Origin: Gemmatimonas phototrophica
Lineage (GTDB): Bacteria > Gemmatimonadota > Gemmatimonadetes > Gemmatimonadales > Gemmatimonadaceae
Length of the DNA stretch: 64,000 bases
Direction of reading: 5' to 3'
Assembly: GCA_945869195.1 (NCBI GenBank)
Contig: CAMBNV010000001.1
Coordinates: 434,001-498,000, forward strand
Shown here: positions 46,597 through 56,700 of the stretch, in pieces
Layout: every line of letters begins with the position of its first letter
Position numbering within the stretch: position 1 is the first letter of the stretch
Translations under genes and position numbers: made by a program
The notes under the pieces: generated by a model
The model's input: the letters and a program-made list of their open reading frames with translations, nothing else
The model's database searches: none
What the model was told of the DNA's origin: nothing

Positions 46597-47640
46597 TCAG
46601 CCCGATGCCGTCTTCCCACCCATCTCAGCCAGCAGTCGCACCGCATCGCCGAGCCGAGCGAATCGCTCGTCCGTCGTCTGTCCCTTCTTATAGCGCGCAA
46701 AAATCTGCTGCGCGATCACCGCGATCTTGAACAGCCCGAACGCATGGTACCATGCCGACGGCCTCATCGATCGTCCCGCCTTCTCTAGGTACCGCGCCCA
46801 CAGCTCGGAGCGCGTGTAGTTCCCCGGCAGGGCGGTGATGCCGAGCCCGAGCGACCTGAATGCCGGAGGATCCCCGGCCTCGACCCAATAGCCGAGCGTG
46901 GTGCCGACGTCGAGCAACGGATCGCCCAGCGTTGCCATCTCCCAGTCGAGCACCGCAACGATTCGATCGGGCTGCGTGGGACTGAGCACGAGATTGTCGT
47001 ACTTGTAGTCGTTGTGCACGAGGCAGGCGCCCGACTCGCTCGGCTGTCGCGCAGCGAGCCAACTCGCGAGCTGTTCCATTGCCGGGACATCGTCGGTGCG
47101 CGACGCCGCGTAGCGTTGGGTCCATCCCTCCACCTGCCGGCCCACGTAGCCGAGCGGGCGGCCGAGTCCGCCGATCACCGGATCACTGGGCGTCGCGCCA
47201 TGGATCGCGACGAGCGTATCGACAAAACTCGCCGAGAGCTTGCCGAGAAGTCCCGGGGTGAAGTTGGGCGGCGCCTTCGGTCCGCGCAGGATCAGGCCAT
47301 TCACGCGCTCCATCAGATAGAACGGTGCGCCAATCACCGATGCATCTTCACAGGTGGCGAGGGCGCGGGGGGCCGCCACTTTGCGCAGCTCGAGCACCGA
47401 AAGAATCCGCGCCTCGCGCGGCATGTCGTGCGCCCTACCGGTCGCGACACCGTGCGGCGGACGGCGGAGGACCACCTCGCCCTGCGTACAGGTGAGCAGG
47501 TAGGTGAGGTTGGAGAAGCCGCCGGGGAACTGCGAGACCTGGGTCACGCGCCCGAGCGACGGAATCGCGTCGGCGACCCACGCATTCAGCGCGTCCAGGG
47601 GAAGCTCTTCACCCTCTCTGACGGGTTGAGTATCAGTCAT
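46597..47640 (-). CDS. APH-like kinase, ACAD10/11 N-terminal or LvaA type
   Basis: 347 residues from ATG 47640. The kinase fold is clear: FPGGFSNLTYLL (nucleotide loop), VVLRRPP with the ATP-binding basic residue, catalytic loop HNDYKYDNLVL (H-x-D-x4-N) and DWEMATLGDPLLDVG (metal Asp). This phosphotransferase branch is fused to acyl-CoA dehydrogenase in human ACAD10/11 and stands alone as LvaA in levulinate catabolism, where it phosphorylates the 4-hydroxyl of 4-hydroxyacyl-CoA. It lies 65 bases downstream of an acyl-CoA dehydrogenase gene, so an acyl-CoA kinase role is more likely than antibiotic resistance. Confidence 0.87.
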   Translation of the reverse strand: MTDTQPVREGEELPLDALNAWVADAIPSLGRVTQVSQFPGGFSNLTYLLTCTQGEVVLRRPPHGVATGRAHDMPREARILSVLELRKVAAPRALATCEDASVIGAPFYLMERVNGLILRGPKAPPNFTPGLLGKLSASFVDTLVAIHGATPSDPVIGGLGRPLGYVGRQVEGWTQRYAASRTDDVPAMEQLASWLAARQPSESGACLVHNDYKYDNLVLSPTQPDRIVAVLDWEMATLGDPLLDVGTTLGYWVEAGDPPAFRSLGLGITALPGNYTRSELWARYLEKAGRSMRPSAWYHAFGLFKIAVIAQQIFARYKKGQTTDERFARLGDAVRLLAEMGGKTASG

Positions 47641-47705
47641 GCAGCCGCGCACTTGGAAAAAGAATGAACGATGATGAAGGCCGCCTTCTTTCGACCGTCT
47701 CCCTT

Positions 47706-48893
47706 CTACTTTCTCCCCTTCCTCATCCCCGCCGCCTCAAGAATCCTCCGCGCCACCGCGCTCTTGTGGACCTCATCCGGTCCGTCGTAGATCCGCGCGC
47801 CGCGCTCATGCCGGTACCAGTACGCCAGCGGCGTCTCGTCGGTCATGCCGTAGGCGCCATGCACCTGAATCGCGCGATCGAGCACCCGCTGCAACACGCC
47901 CGCTACATGGAACTTGATCAGCGAGATCCCGTCGCGCGTCGCGTGCGCGCCGTCACGCTCAATCCGGTTGGCCACGTCGAGCACCAGCAGGCGGGACGCG
48001 TCTATTTCCGCGCGGCACTCGGCGATCCAATGCTGCACCGCCTGCTGGCGACCGAGCGGTTCGCCCGGGGAGAGTTCGCGCGTCGCGGCGCGGTGGACCA
48101 TCAGCCGGAACGCGCGCTCGCAGATGCCAATCCAGCGCATGCAGTGATGCACGCGCCCCGGACCGAGCCGCTCCTGCGCGAGCGCGAACCCCATCCCCTC
48201 GCCGCCAATCCGGTTGGTCACGGGCACGCGCACCTTATCAAACCGCAGTTCGGCATGGCTCATATAGTCGCTGCCGCTCTCGCCCATCACCGGGATGTTG
48301 CGCACGAAGACCACGCCCGGCGCGTCCATCGGGACGATGATCTGACTTGCGCGCCGGTGGGGGGGCGCATCGGGGGCAGTCACTGCCATCACGATCGTGA
48401 ACGCCGCGCCGTCTGCCGATGACGTGAACCACTTGTGCCCGGTGATCAGGTAATCGTCGCCGTCGCGTTCGGCTCGCGTATCCATCCACACCGGATTGGA
48501 GCCGGCGAACTCGGGCTCGGTCATCGCGAAACAGCTTCGGATCTCGCCCCGGGTGAGCGGGCCGAGCCAGCGGGCCCGCTGCGCCTCGCTCCCGTGCGAG
48601 AGCAGCAGCTCCTGATTGCCGATGTCCGGTGCGTTGCAGTTGAAGAGGTAGTGACCGATCGGAGTCTCGCCGAGCAGTGCGCTCACCTGCGCGAACTCAA
48701 CGAGCGTGAGCCCGAGGCCACCCAGGTCGCGCGGCAGGTGCGGTGCCCAGAGTCCGAGTCGCTTCACGTCGGCGCGCAGTTCCTGCAACCGCGGCAGCAG
48801 CTCCGTGAACGGACGGGAGAGCAGCTCGCGCTCCAACGGAAACGCGTGGGTCTCGAGAAAGGCGCGGATCGCGGCGAGCGGCAACTCCGACAT
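47706..48893 (-). CDS. Acyl-CoA dehydrogenase with Asp in the catalytic position
   Basis: 395 residues from ATG 48893. FAD-binding and substrate loops are typical (SCFAMTEPEFAGSNPVWMDTRAERDGD, HKWFTSSADGA, QVHGAYGMTDETPLA). The usual catalytic Glu of the YEG-x-x-Q motif is Asp370 here (YDGPDEVH), as in ACAD10/11-like proteins and their bacterial relatives. In that group the enzyme may remove the 4-phosphate and rearrange the product to an enoyl-CoA. The start is five bases after the SDR stop. The open frame upstream belongs to SDR antisense sequence and is discarded. Confidence 0.9.
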   Translation of the reverse strand: MSELPLAAIRAFLETHAFPLERELLSRPFTELLPRLQELRADVKRLGLWAPHLPRDLGGLGLTLVEFAQVSALLGETPIGHYLFNCNAPDIGNQELLLSHGSEAQRARWLGPLTRGEIRSCFAMTEPEFAGSNPVWMDTRAERDGDDYLITGHKWFTSSADGAAFTIVMAVTAPDAPPHRRASQIIVPMDAPGVVFVRNIPVMGESGSDYMSHAELRFDKVRVPVTNRIGGEGMGFALAQERLGPGRVHHCMRWIGICERAFRLMVHRAATRELSPGEPLGRQQAVQHWIAECRAEIDASRLLVLDVANRIERDGAHATRDGISLIKFHVAGVLQRVLDRAIQVHGAYGMTDETPLAYWYRHERGARIYDGPDEVHKSAVARRILEAAGMRKGRK

Positions 48894-48898
48894 CTGGG

Positions 48899-49780
48899 TC
48901 AGGCCTCCCTCGGAGAGCGATCCTTTGTTGTCGCACCGCGCGCCGACGCCTCGAGCGCCGCCCACTGCGCCGACGTGAGCGATCCCATCCAGGAGAACTG
49001 CCCAGCGCCCTTCAGCTTCTCGCCGCCGTCGATGGTGATGCAGTCGCCGTTGATATAGAGCGAGAGGTCCGACATCAGGAAGGCCGCCAGGTTGGCGAGT
49101 TCGAGGAGCTCGCCGGCCCGTCGCACTGGGATCCGATCGATCGCCTCGGTCAGGAGCGACGGATCGGGCAGCAGTCGTTCCCAGGCGCCCTTCGTTGGAA
49201 ACGGCCCCGGCGCGATCGCATTGCAGGTGATCCCGCGCGGCCCCCATTCCACGGCGAGCGAGCGCGTCATCGCCAGCACGCCGGCCTTGGCCGCCGCCGA
49301 CGGTACCACATACGCCGATCCACCTTCGGCGTAGGTGGTGACAATCGAAAGCACGCGGCCCTTTCTGCCGGCCGCGAGCCAGCGTTTGCCGAGCGCGAGG
49401 GTGCAATAGATCGAGCCGTGGAGGACAATGCCCAACACCGAGTCCACCGCGCGATGTGAGAGTCGCTCGGTCGGCGCGGCGATGTTGCCAGCCGCGTTGT
49501 TCACGAGGCCATCGACGCCACCGCACTGCGTCCACGCCGACTCGATCATCGCCTCCACCGCTTCGGGGTCGCGCACATCGCACGCGATCGGGACCACCCT
49601 GCCACCATGCAACGCCATCATTTCAGTCGCGGCCGCCTGGAGCACCGCGTCGCGGCGCGACGCGATCACCACCGTCGCCCCGAGTTGAAGGAACCGTTCT
49701 CCCATCGCTCGGCCGAGCCCAGTACCGCCACCGGTGATGACGATGACTCGGCTTTTGAGGAGGTCTCCGGTAAAGCTCAT
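48899..49780 (-). CDS. SDR oxidoreductase of 2,4-dienoyl-CoA reductase type
   Basis: 293 residues. The Rossmann motif TGGGTGLG is at 17-23 and NNAAGN at 94-99. Where normal SDRs have Tyr-x3-Lys this protein has Ser161-x3-Lys165 (SAAAKAG). That substitution, with LAVEWGPRGITCNAIAPGPF, is typical of 2,4-dienoyl-CoA reductases, in which catalysis does not rely on the canonical Tyr. It would use NADPH on unsaturated acyl-CoA, consistent with its place in an acyl-CoA operon. The gene starts 13 bases after the amidohydrolase stop. Confidence 0.88.
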   Translation of the reverse strand: MSFTGDLLKSRVIVITGGGTGLGRAMGERFLQLGATVVIASRRDAVLQAAATEMMALHGGRVVPIACDVRDPEAVEAMIESAWTQCGGVDGLVNNAAGNIAAPTERLSHRAVDSVLGIVLHGSIYCTLALGKRWLAAGRKGRVLSIVTTYAEGGSAYVVPSAAAKAGVLAMTRSLAVEWGPRGITCNAIAPGPFPTKGAWERLLPDPSLLTEAIDRIPVRRAGELLELANLAAFLMSDLSLYINGDCITIDGGEKLKGAGQFSWMGSLTSAQWAALEASARGATTKDRSPREA

Positions 49781-49793
49781 GACGACACCTGGG

Positions 49794-51323
49794 TTAGCGC
49801 GGTGCGGGGCGTTGCGCCGCGCGCGCCGCCGTCACCATGTCGCGCACTTCGGCCATGAGCGTCGGGCCATGGTAGGGGACGCCGCCCTTGATCGTCCAGA
49901 GCACACCGCCCGTCGGCACGGACTTGCCGTTCACGATCGCGGTGGTGCCGGTCGGGTAGAGCACCTTGAGATCCTCGAGCGGATTGCCGTCGACGACGAT
50001 CAGGTCCGCGAGGAAGCCCGGCCGCAGGCGACCGAGCCGCTTCTCCTCGCCCATCACGCGCGCGGCATTGGCCGTGCAGTGCTGGATGATCTGCAGCGGA
50101 TTGAATCCCGCTTCCGCATGCAGCTCCATTTCACGGATCAGCCCGAAGCCGTACAGCTGGTAGATGAAGCCGGCGTCGTCGCCGCAGGCGATCGTGCCGC
50201 CCAGCTGCTCAAAGCGCCGCATCGCGCGCATCCAGATGCGGTAGTTCTCTTGCCAGTAGACCTCGTCGGTGGAGCTCCACCCGATGAAGTACGAGCCGTG
50301 GTTTGCCGGATCGGGCTTGAAGTATTCCTCGAGCGCCGGGTGCAGGTAGTCGCGAAACCAGGGTTGAGTCTGCGCGCGCTGCAGGTCGCGACTCGCTTCA
50401 TAGATGTCGAGCGTAGGCACCCAGGCGACGTTGGCGCGGACCATCGACGAGAGCACCGAGTCGAGCAGGATCGGATCAGCCTCGCGCCAGAGACGCCCCG
50501 CCCACCGAAAGCGATCGGTCTCGTCGTTGTAGTTGTAGTCGCTCGGGAAATGTTGGCGCTTGTCGCGGAGCGCCGCGTCGGGAATGCCGTACCAGTGCTC
50601 CATGCTCGTGGTGCCACCGGCGATGTCGTCCCAGACGTTCGTCTCCTCGACCCCGGCGTGATGCGCCACGCGCAGTCCGACCTTTTTCGACTCGTCGAGC
50701 ATCGCAACGAGGATGTCACGGTCGAGTCCCGTGATCTTGATCCCGTCGGCGCCTTCGGCCTTTAGCGCGCGCACGCGTGTGCGCGCGAGCTCGGGGGTGC
50801 GCGCGCTGCCAAACCGCAGGTACGCATAGATGCGCGGTGAGACCGAGGTTCCCGCCCGTTCGGCGGCCCGCGCCGCCAGGAGGCGATCGTTGTTGTCCGC
50901 GCCCACCTCACGCACCGTCGTGATCCCCGACGCGAGCCAGAGCTTGAATGAGTATTCGTACGGCTGCGGCACCCCGGAGCGATCAGACTGCAGATGCGCG
51001 TGCGCGTTGATGAGTCCGGGCAGGACGAACTTCCCGGTCGCATCGACTTCGGCGTCGGCCACCGGACGCCGAGCGCGACCCGATCGTACCTCGACCGGGT
51101 CGAGCCAGACCACCTGCGCAATCGTGTCGCCGACAATCAGGATGTCGGCAGGACCGCGCGCCGGCGTCCCGTTGCCATCGATGATCGTCGCGTTGCGGAT
51201 CGCAAAACGGGGCGCGCGGACCGCGTGGCGCGCGGCGGGCGTGCTGCCCTGCGCCTCGACCGGCGTGTGCACCGCGGCAGAGCCGATCAGCCCGGCGAGA
51301 ACGAGGATCTTTGCGGTACGCAC
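49794..51323 (-). CDS. Exported amidohydrolase-family metalloenzyme
   Basis: 509 residues from GTG 51323 with a signal peptide (hydrophobic 6-18, cleavage near VEAQ). Metal ligands of the TIM-barrel amidohydrolases are LINAHAH (His-x-His), the Lys in ADGIKITG, RVAHHAG, SMEHWYG and IACGDDAGF. The flanking beta-sandwich is shown by IRNATIIDGNG and FLADLIVVDGNPL. Related proteins act as prolidases, imidazolonepropionase-like or dipeptidases, so the substrate is open. It heads the probable operon leading to the SDR, ACAD, kinase and VOC genes, although an exported hydrolase is an unusual leader for acyl-CoA metabolism. Confidence 0.87.
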   Translation of the reverse strand: MRTAKILVLAGLIGSAAVHTPVEAQGSTPAARHAVRAPRFAIRNATIIDGNGTPARGPADILIVGDTIAQVVWLDPVEVRSGRARRPVADAEVDATGKFVLPGLINAHAHLQSDRSGVPQPYEYSFKLWLASGITTVREVGADNNDRLLAARAAERAGTSVSPRIYAYLRFGSARTPELARTRVRALKAEGADGIKITGLDRDILVAMLDESKKVGLRVAHHAGVEETNVWDDIAGGTTSMEHWYGIPDAALRDKRQHFPSDYNYNDETDRFRWAGRLWREADPILLDSVLSSMVRANVAWVPTLDIYEASRDLQRAQTQPWFRDYLHPALEEYFKPDPANHGSYFIGWSSTDEVYWQENYRIWMRAMRRFEQLGGTIACGDDAGFIYQLYGFGLIREMELHAEAGFNPLQIIQHCTANAARVMGEEKRLGRLRPGFLADLIVVDGNPLEDLKVLYPTGTTAIVNGKSVPTGGVLWTIKGGVPYHGPTLMAEVRDMVTAARAAQRPAPR

Positions 51324-51421
51324 CTGGCAACGGCTCCGGAGGGAAGGTCCGCGAACGTTATCGGCCGCGGCGCGCAGGCGCTACGCTTGTCCGCGCACGG
51401 CGACTCGCCCACATTGCGCGG

Positions 51422-53620
51422 ATGCCGCTCAGCCTGCTCCGACGCGCGCCGATGCTCGGCGCACTCTCTCGCTCGTCCATCCCCTCCTGGCCGAGCGCAC
51501 TGGTCGCTACCGCACTCGTGGCCCTCCCGCTGACCGCAGCGTCACAGGCACCGCGTCTGATCCCCGTGCCCCGCGAGATCGCGACCCCCAGCGCGACCCA
51601 ACGCTTCAACGCACCGATCGGTTTTGGCACGCTCACCGATCCGGAGGACCGCATTGCGGCGCGCGAGTTCGTCGACGCAATGCGCGAGCGCGGTCTCCGC
51701 GCCGAGGTCGCCGCGCCACCCCGGAGCTGGACGATTCAGCTCCACCGCCTCGGCACCGTGGCGGCGACCGAGCTCCTCTCGCGCGTGAACCTGCCGTTCG
51801 ACAGCGCGATGAACGCCGAGGGCTATCTGCTTCTGGCGGACAAGGAGGGGGCGCGGATCGTCGCTGCGACCGACGAGGGGACCTTCTACGCCCTCCAGAC
51901 GCTCAAACAGCTCTTCACCGGCGCAGGCGATCAGGTCAGACTCACCCCGGCCCTTATCCGCGACTGGCCGGCGATGCGCTGGCGCGGGGTGCAGGACGAC
52001 CTCGCACGCGGCCCCGTGCCCACACTCGAGTACCAGAAGCGTCAGGTCCGCCGCTTCGCCGCATACAAGATCAACCTCTTCTCCCTCTACTTCGAGCAGA
52101 CGCTCGCCTTTCGCTCGCATCCGATTATCGCGCCGCCGGGCGGTGCGATGTCACGCGCCGACGTGCAGGAGCTCGTCGCATACGCCGCGCGATTTCATGT
52201 GATGATCGTTCCGCAGCAGCAGACGTTCGGCCACCTGCATCACGCGCTCAAGCTCGAGCTCTACACCCCGCTGGCCGAGACGCCGCATGGCCATGTGCTC
52301 GCACCCGGCCAGCGCGGCTCGCTCGCGCTCGTCCGCGACATTTTTGCCGAAGTCGACTCGATGTTCACTTCGCCCTTCTGGCACCTCGGCGCCGACGAGA
52401 CCTTCGAGCTCGGCAAGGGCCAGACGAAGGCGCGCGTCGACTCGGCGGGGGGAGGATCGGTGGGACTGGGCGCCGTCTATGTGGCGTATCTCCGCGACAT
52501 CGAAGCCACGCTGCGCACGCCGGGCAAGCGATTCCTGTTCTGGGGCGACATCGCGATGCACTCGCCCGCCCTCGTCGGCACCTTGCCCAAGGAGATGATC
52601 GCCGTCGCCTGGGACTATGGGAGGCGCGAGCGCTTCGACGGCTTCCTCAAGCCCTTCCGCGACGTGGGGATGGAAACATGGGTCGCCCCCGGCGTGAGCA
52701 GCTGGAACCGGGTCTGGCCCAATGCCGCGGCCGCCCTCCCCAACATCCAGGGCTTCGCCCGTGAGGGACAGGCGGGCGGCTCTACCGGGATGCTCAATAC
52801 CACCTGGGACGACAACGGCGACGCGATCTTCGAACAGGTCTGGCAGGGCGTGCTCTTTGGTGCCGCGGCGGCCTGGCAGCGCGGCGAAGCGAGTATTCCA
52901 CGTTTTCAGGAAGCCTTTGGACTCCAGTTCCACGGCGACACGACGGGACGCATTGACGCCGCGCAGCTACAGCTCCAGCTGGCGCACACCGCACTGCAGG
53001 AATCCAAAGCCGGTGACGGCTCGAGCTATCTGTTCTTCGTCGATCCGTTCACGGACGAGGGGCTGGTCGATCTCATCCGCCTGCGCCCGGTCCTCTCCCG
53101 CGTCCGCGTGCACGCGGAGTCGGCCCTCGTGCTCATCGCTCAGGCGCAAGAGCAGCGGCATCTGCGCGAGAGGTCGGCGCTCGACGCGATGGAACTCGGC
53201 GCGCGGCGCATCGACTGGCTCGCCGCCAAGTTCCAGTTTGCCGACGAGATCGGTGCCGCCTACCTGCGCGCCGACTCCGCCGGGCGTGCCGGCACGGCCA
53301 CCTGGCTCGACCTCGCCGAGCTCTCGGGCATCAACGGCCGGCTACAGGATATGCGCGACGGCTACGTGCTCACCCGCGAACTCTTCGAGCGGTCGTGGCA
53401 CGCCGAGAACCGACCATACTGGCTGCAGAACAACCTCGCGCGCTACGACGCCGAGATTATTACCTGGGTCCAACGGATTAATGCGCTCGATCGTGCCCGG
53501 CGCCGCTTCGCCCGGGACCGCAAACTCCCCACCCCCGAGGAGCTCGGGATCCCGCGTGCGCTCCTGGCACCACCGGGCGAAACCGGTCCGCTACCCCCCC
53601 CGCCCGCCCGTCGCGACTGA
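51422..53620 (+). CDS. GH20 beta-N-acetylhexosaminidase, exported
   Basis: 732 residues from ATG 51422 with a signal peptide (SALVATALVALPLTAASQ). The GH20 accessory alpha/beta domain (LIPVPREIATPS and DEGTFYALQTLKQLF) precedes the TIM barrel. The catalytic pair Asp325-Glu326 lies in WHLGADETFEL, the family's substrate-assisted Asp-Glu. YFEQTLAFRSHP and WDYGRRERFD are also barrel elements. It should remove terminal GlcNAc or GalNAc from glycans such as chitin or wall fragments. The C-terminal 200 residues are helical. The end is Pro-rich (PLPPPPARRD). It diverges from the amidohydrolase gene. Confidence 0.88.
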   Translation: MPLSLLRRAPMLGALSRSSIPSWPSALVATALVALPLTAASQAPRLIPVPREIATPSATQRFNAPIGFGTLTDPEDRIAAREFVDAMRERGLRAEVAAPPRSWTIQLHRLGTVAATELLSRVNLPFDSAMNAEGYLLLADKEGARIVAATDEGTFYALQTLKQLFTGAGDQVRLTPALIRDWPAMRWRGVQDDLARGPVPTLEYQKRQVRRFAAYKINLFSLYFEQTLAFRSHPIIAPPGGAMSRADVQELVAYAARFHVMIVPQQQTFGHLHHALKLELYTPLAETPHGHVLAPGQRGSLALVRDIFAEVDSMFTSPFWHLGADETFELGKGQTKARVDSAGGGSVGLGAVYVAYLRDIEATLRTPGKRFLFWGDIAMHSPALVGTLPKEMIAVAWDYGRRERFDGFLKPFRDVGMETWVAPGVSSWNRVWPNAAAALPNIQGFAREGQAGGSTGMLNTTWDDNGDAIFEQVWQGVLFGAAAAWQRGEASIPRFQEAFGLQFHGDTTGRIDAAQLQLQLAHTALQESKAGDGSSYLFFVDPFTDEGLVDLIRLRPVLSRVRVHAESALVLIAQAQEQRHLRERSALDAMELGARRIDWLAAKFQFADEIGAAYLRADSAGRAGTATWLDLAELSGINGRLQDMRDGYVLTRELFERSWHAENRPYWLQNNLARYDAEIITWVQRINALDRARRRFARDRKLPTPEELGIPRALLAPPGETGPLPPPPARRD

Positions 53621-53715
53621 CACCCCGCCCCGCCCCTCTCCCAACACTGGGACGGAGGGTCGCGTAGCCCTCGGTTGGCAGCACCCGTTCCCACCTCAGC
53701 CCGAGTCCCACGACC

Positions 53716-56700
53716 ATGCGACTGCACCGCTTCCTCTCTATGTGCGTTGGCGCCACGGCACTCGCCACGGCACTCGCCGCGGTTCCCGCGTTCGCGCAGA
53801 CCGTCGACCAGACCCTTATCGACGCCCTGCGTTGGCGACAGGTCGGCCCCGCGAACATGATGGGCCGCGTTGCCGACGTTGAAGGCATCCCGTGGCCGTC
53901 CCGCACCTTCTTCGTGGCTGCGGCCGCGGGGGGCGTGTGGAAGACGACCAACAACGGCACCACCTTCCGCTCGGTGTTCGAGAACTACGGGGTGGCCTCG
54001 CTCGGCGATCTCGCGATCGCCCCGAGCGACACCATGGTGGTCTACCTCGGCACCGGCGAGCCCAACTCGCGCAACTCAATCTCCCCGGGCGGCGGCGTGT
54101 TCAAGTCGACCGACGGCGGCCTCACCTGGAAGTTCTCGGGCCTCAAGGAGACGCAGCACATCGGGCGCATTGTCGTGCACCCGACCAACCCGAACATCGC
54201 GTGGGTCGCGGCCCTTGGCGCGGCCTGGACGACCAATAAGGAACGTGGCCTGTACAAGACCACCGACGGCGGCACCACCTGGGTGCTGAAGAAGTTCATC
54301 AACGACTCGACCGGCTTCGTCGACGTCGACCTCGACCCGCGCAATCCCGACGTGCTCTTCGCCGCGAGCTACCAGCGCCTGCGCGGTGCCTACTTCCTGG
54401 CCTCCGGCGGGGCGGGCTCGGCCCTCTGGCGGTCGACAGACGGCGGTGAGAGCTGGACCGAAGTGAAGGGTGGCAACTTCCCGGCCACGAAAAAGGGCCG
54501 CATCGAAGTCGCGATCGCCGGCTCCAACGGCGACGTCGTCTACGCGATGGTCGAGGCGGACAGCACCCCGAATCCGCGTCCGGCCGCCGGCTCGCGCGCG
54601 CAGACGCTGAACAGCGGGCTCTACCGCTCGGCCGACGGTGGCACGACCTGGGAGAAGACCGCGAGCGAGAACGTGCGTCCCTTCTATTACTCGCAGGTCC
54701 GCGTCCACCCGACCAATCCCGATCGCGTCTGGTTCTCGTCTACCCCAGTGCGCGTCTCCGATGAGGGCGGCAAGAACTCCCGTGCCGCAACGGTCGGCAT
54801 CCACGTGGACCACCATGCGATGTGGATCGATCCCAAGGATCCGCAGCGGCACCTCGTCGGCAACGACGGTGGTATCGGCATTTCGAATGACAACGGGGGC
54901 AGCTTCACCTTCCCGAACACCTTCGCACTCGCACAGCCGTACAACGTCTCGTTCGACATGGCCGTGCCGTACAACGTCTGCGCCGGTCTGCAGGACAACG
55001 GGTCCTGGTGCGGCCCGAGCCGTCGCAAGCAGGGCAGCATCACCAACTCGATGTGGTTCACCTTCAACGGCGGCGACGGCTTCGTCACTGCACAGGACCC
55101 CACCGACTCCGACATCATCTACGGGGAGTCGCAGGGGGGGAACATCTCCCGCTATCAGGTCTCGACCAGCCAGCGCACCTCGCTCCAGAAGCCGAACTAC
55201 CGCGCGCAGTACATGGCGTGGGAAGACAGCATCATGACCGTCCGCGGTGACACCACCGTGGCCGCGTCTGCGGCGCAGAAGAAGCTGCTCGCCGAGCTCC
55301 GCGCGCAGCAGAAGTCCGACTCGGTCGCGTTGACCCTGCGTTGGAACTGGAACACGCCGTTCCTTATCTCCGCGCACAATCCGCAGGTCCTCTACTTCGG
55401 CGCCAACCGCGTGCTCAAGAGCGTCAAGCGTGGCGACGGGATGTACCCGATCTCGGGTGACCTGAGCTACGCCGACACCATGAAAATCCGCGTGTCGACG
55501 CGCACCACCGGCGGCATCACGATCGACGCCACCGGCGCCGAGACGTTCGGCACGATCACGTCGCTCAATGAGTCGTCGCTCCGCGCCGGCTCCCTGTACG
55601 CGGGCACCGACGATGGCCGGGTCTGGACGACGGCGAACGATGGCGGGACCTGGACCGAAGTCACGGCCAACGTGAAGGGGGTCCCGGCCGGCTCGTACGT
55701 GTCGCGTATCGAGCCGTCGCACTACGACGTCAACACCTTCTACGTCACGTACGACAACCATCGTCGTGGTGATTTCACGCCCTACGCGTTCGCGACCGCC
55801 GACGGCGGCCGCACCTTCCGGTCCATCGCCGGTGGTTTGCCCACGGGCGCCGCCGACTTCGTGCACGTGGTGCGCGAGGACCCGAAGAACCGCAACCTGC
55901 TTTTCGCCGGCACCGATGTGGGCGCGTACGTCTCATCGGACCGCGGCACCACCTGGACCAAGTTCATGACCGGCTTGCCGACGGTGCCGGTGCACGACCT
56001 CCAGATCCATCCGCGTGAGTCGGAGCTGATCGCCGCCACGCATGGTCGTGCGCTCTGGATTGTCGACATCGCGCCGCTGCAGCAGACGACGGCGACGGTG
56101 GCCGCGATGCCGGCGTATCTCTTTGCACCGCGCACCGCCTTCCAGTGGGGCGAGCGGGCCTACAACGGTGAGTCCGTTGGCAACCAGATCTTCCAGGCGA
56201 CGAGCTCGCAGTACGGGGCCGACATCTGGTACCGCCTGACCAAGGCGGGCGGTCCGTCGCGGATCATCATCCAGGACGCCAAGGGTGACACGCTGCAGAC
56301 CCTGACCGGTCCCGGTGGCGCTGGTCTCCACCGCGTGTCGTGGAACTTCAACGGTCGCGCCCCGGCGCGTGTCGCGCTCAAGGGCGCCGCGCTGCGTGAC
56401 TCGCTCCTACAGGCCCGTCGTGTGGTGGCGGCATTCGACTCGATCGAGAAGGCCGGCAACGTACCCAAAGCGGCGCTCGACCTGATTCGCACTAACATCG
56501 ATCAGGGTGGGCAGGGCCTGCAGGCGATGGCTCGCGCCTTCGGCTTCGCGGGTGGTGGTGGTGGTGGGGGTGGTGGTGGCGGTGCTGGTGGTGGCGCCGG
56601 CATGGGCGGTGGTCAGCCGCCGCGCTGGAACGATCGTCCGGCTGAGGGGGCGGCGGTTCCTGCAGCTCCTGCTCCCGGTGCTGGCGGCCGCGGTGGTGCT

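Noticed and set aside
46597-47640. Aminoglycoside resistance gene
   Set aside because: The kinase fold is shared, but the acyl-CoA operon context and ACAD10/11-like pattern fit metabolism better.
53621-53715. Terminator after the GH20 gene
   Set aside because: GAGGG/CCCTC and CCAAC/GTTGG arms are present, but a nine-base bulge makes the stem weak.
54076-55866. 596-codon minus frame inside the BNR protein gene
   Set aside because: Val/Arg/Asp-rich antisense frame caused by high GC; no domains.
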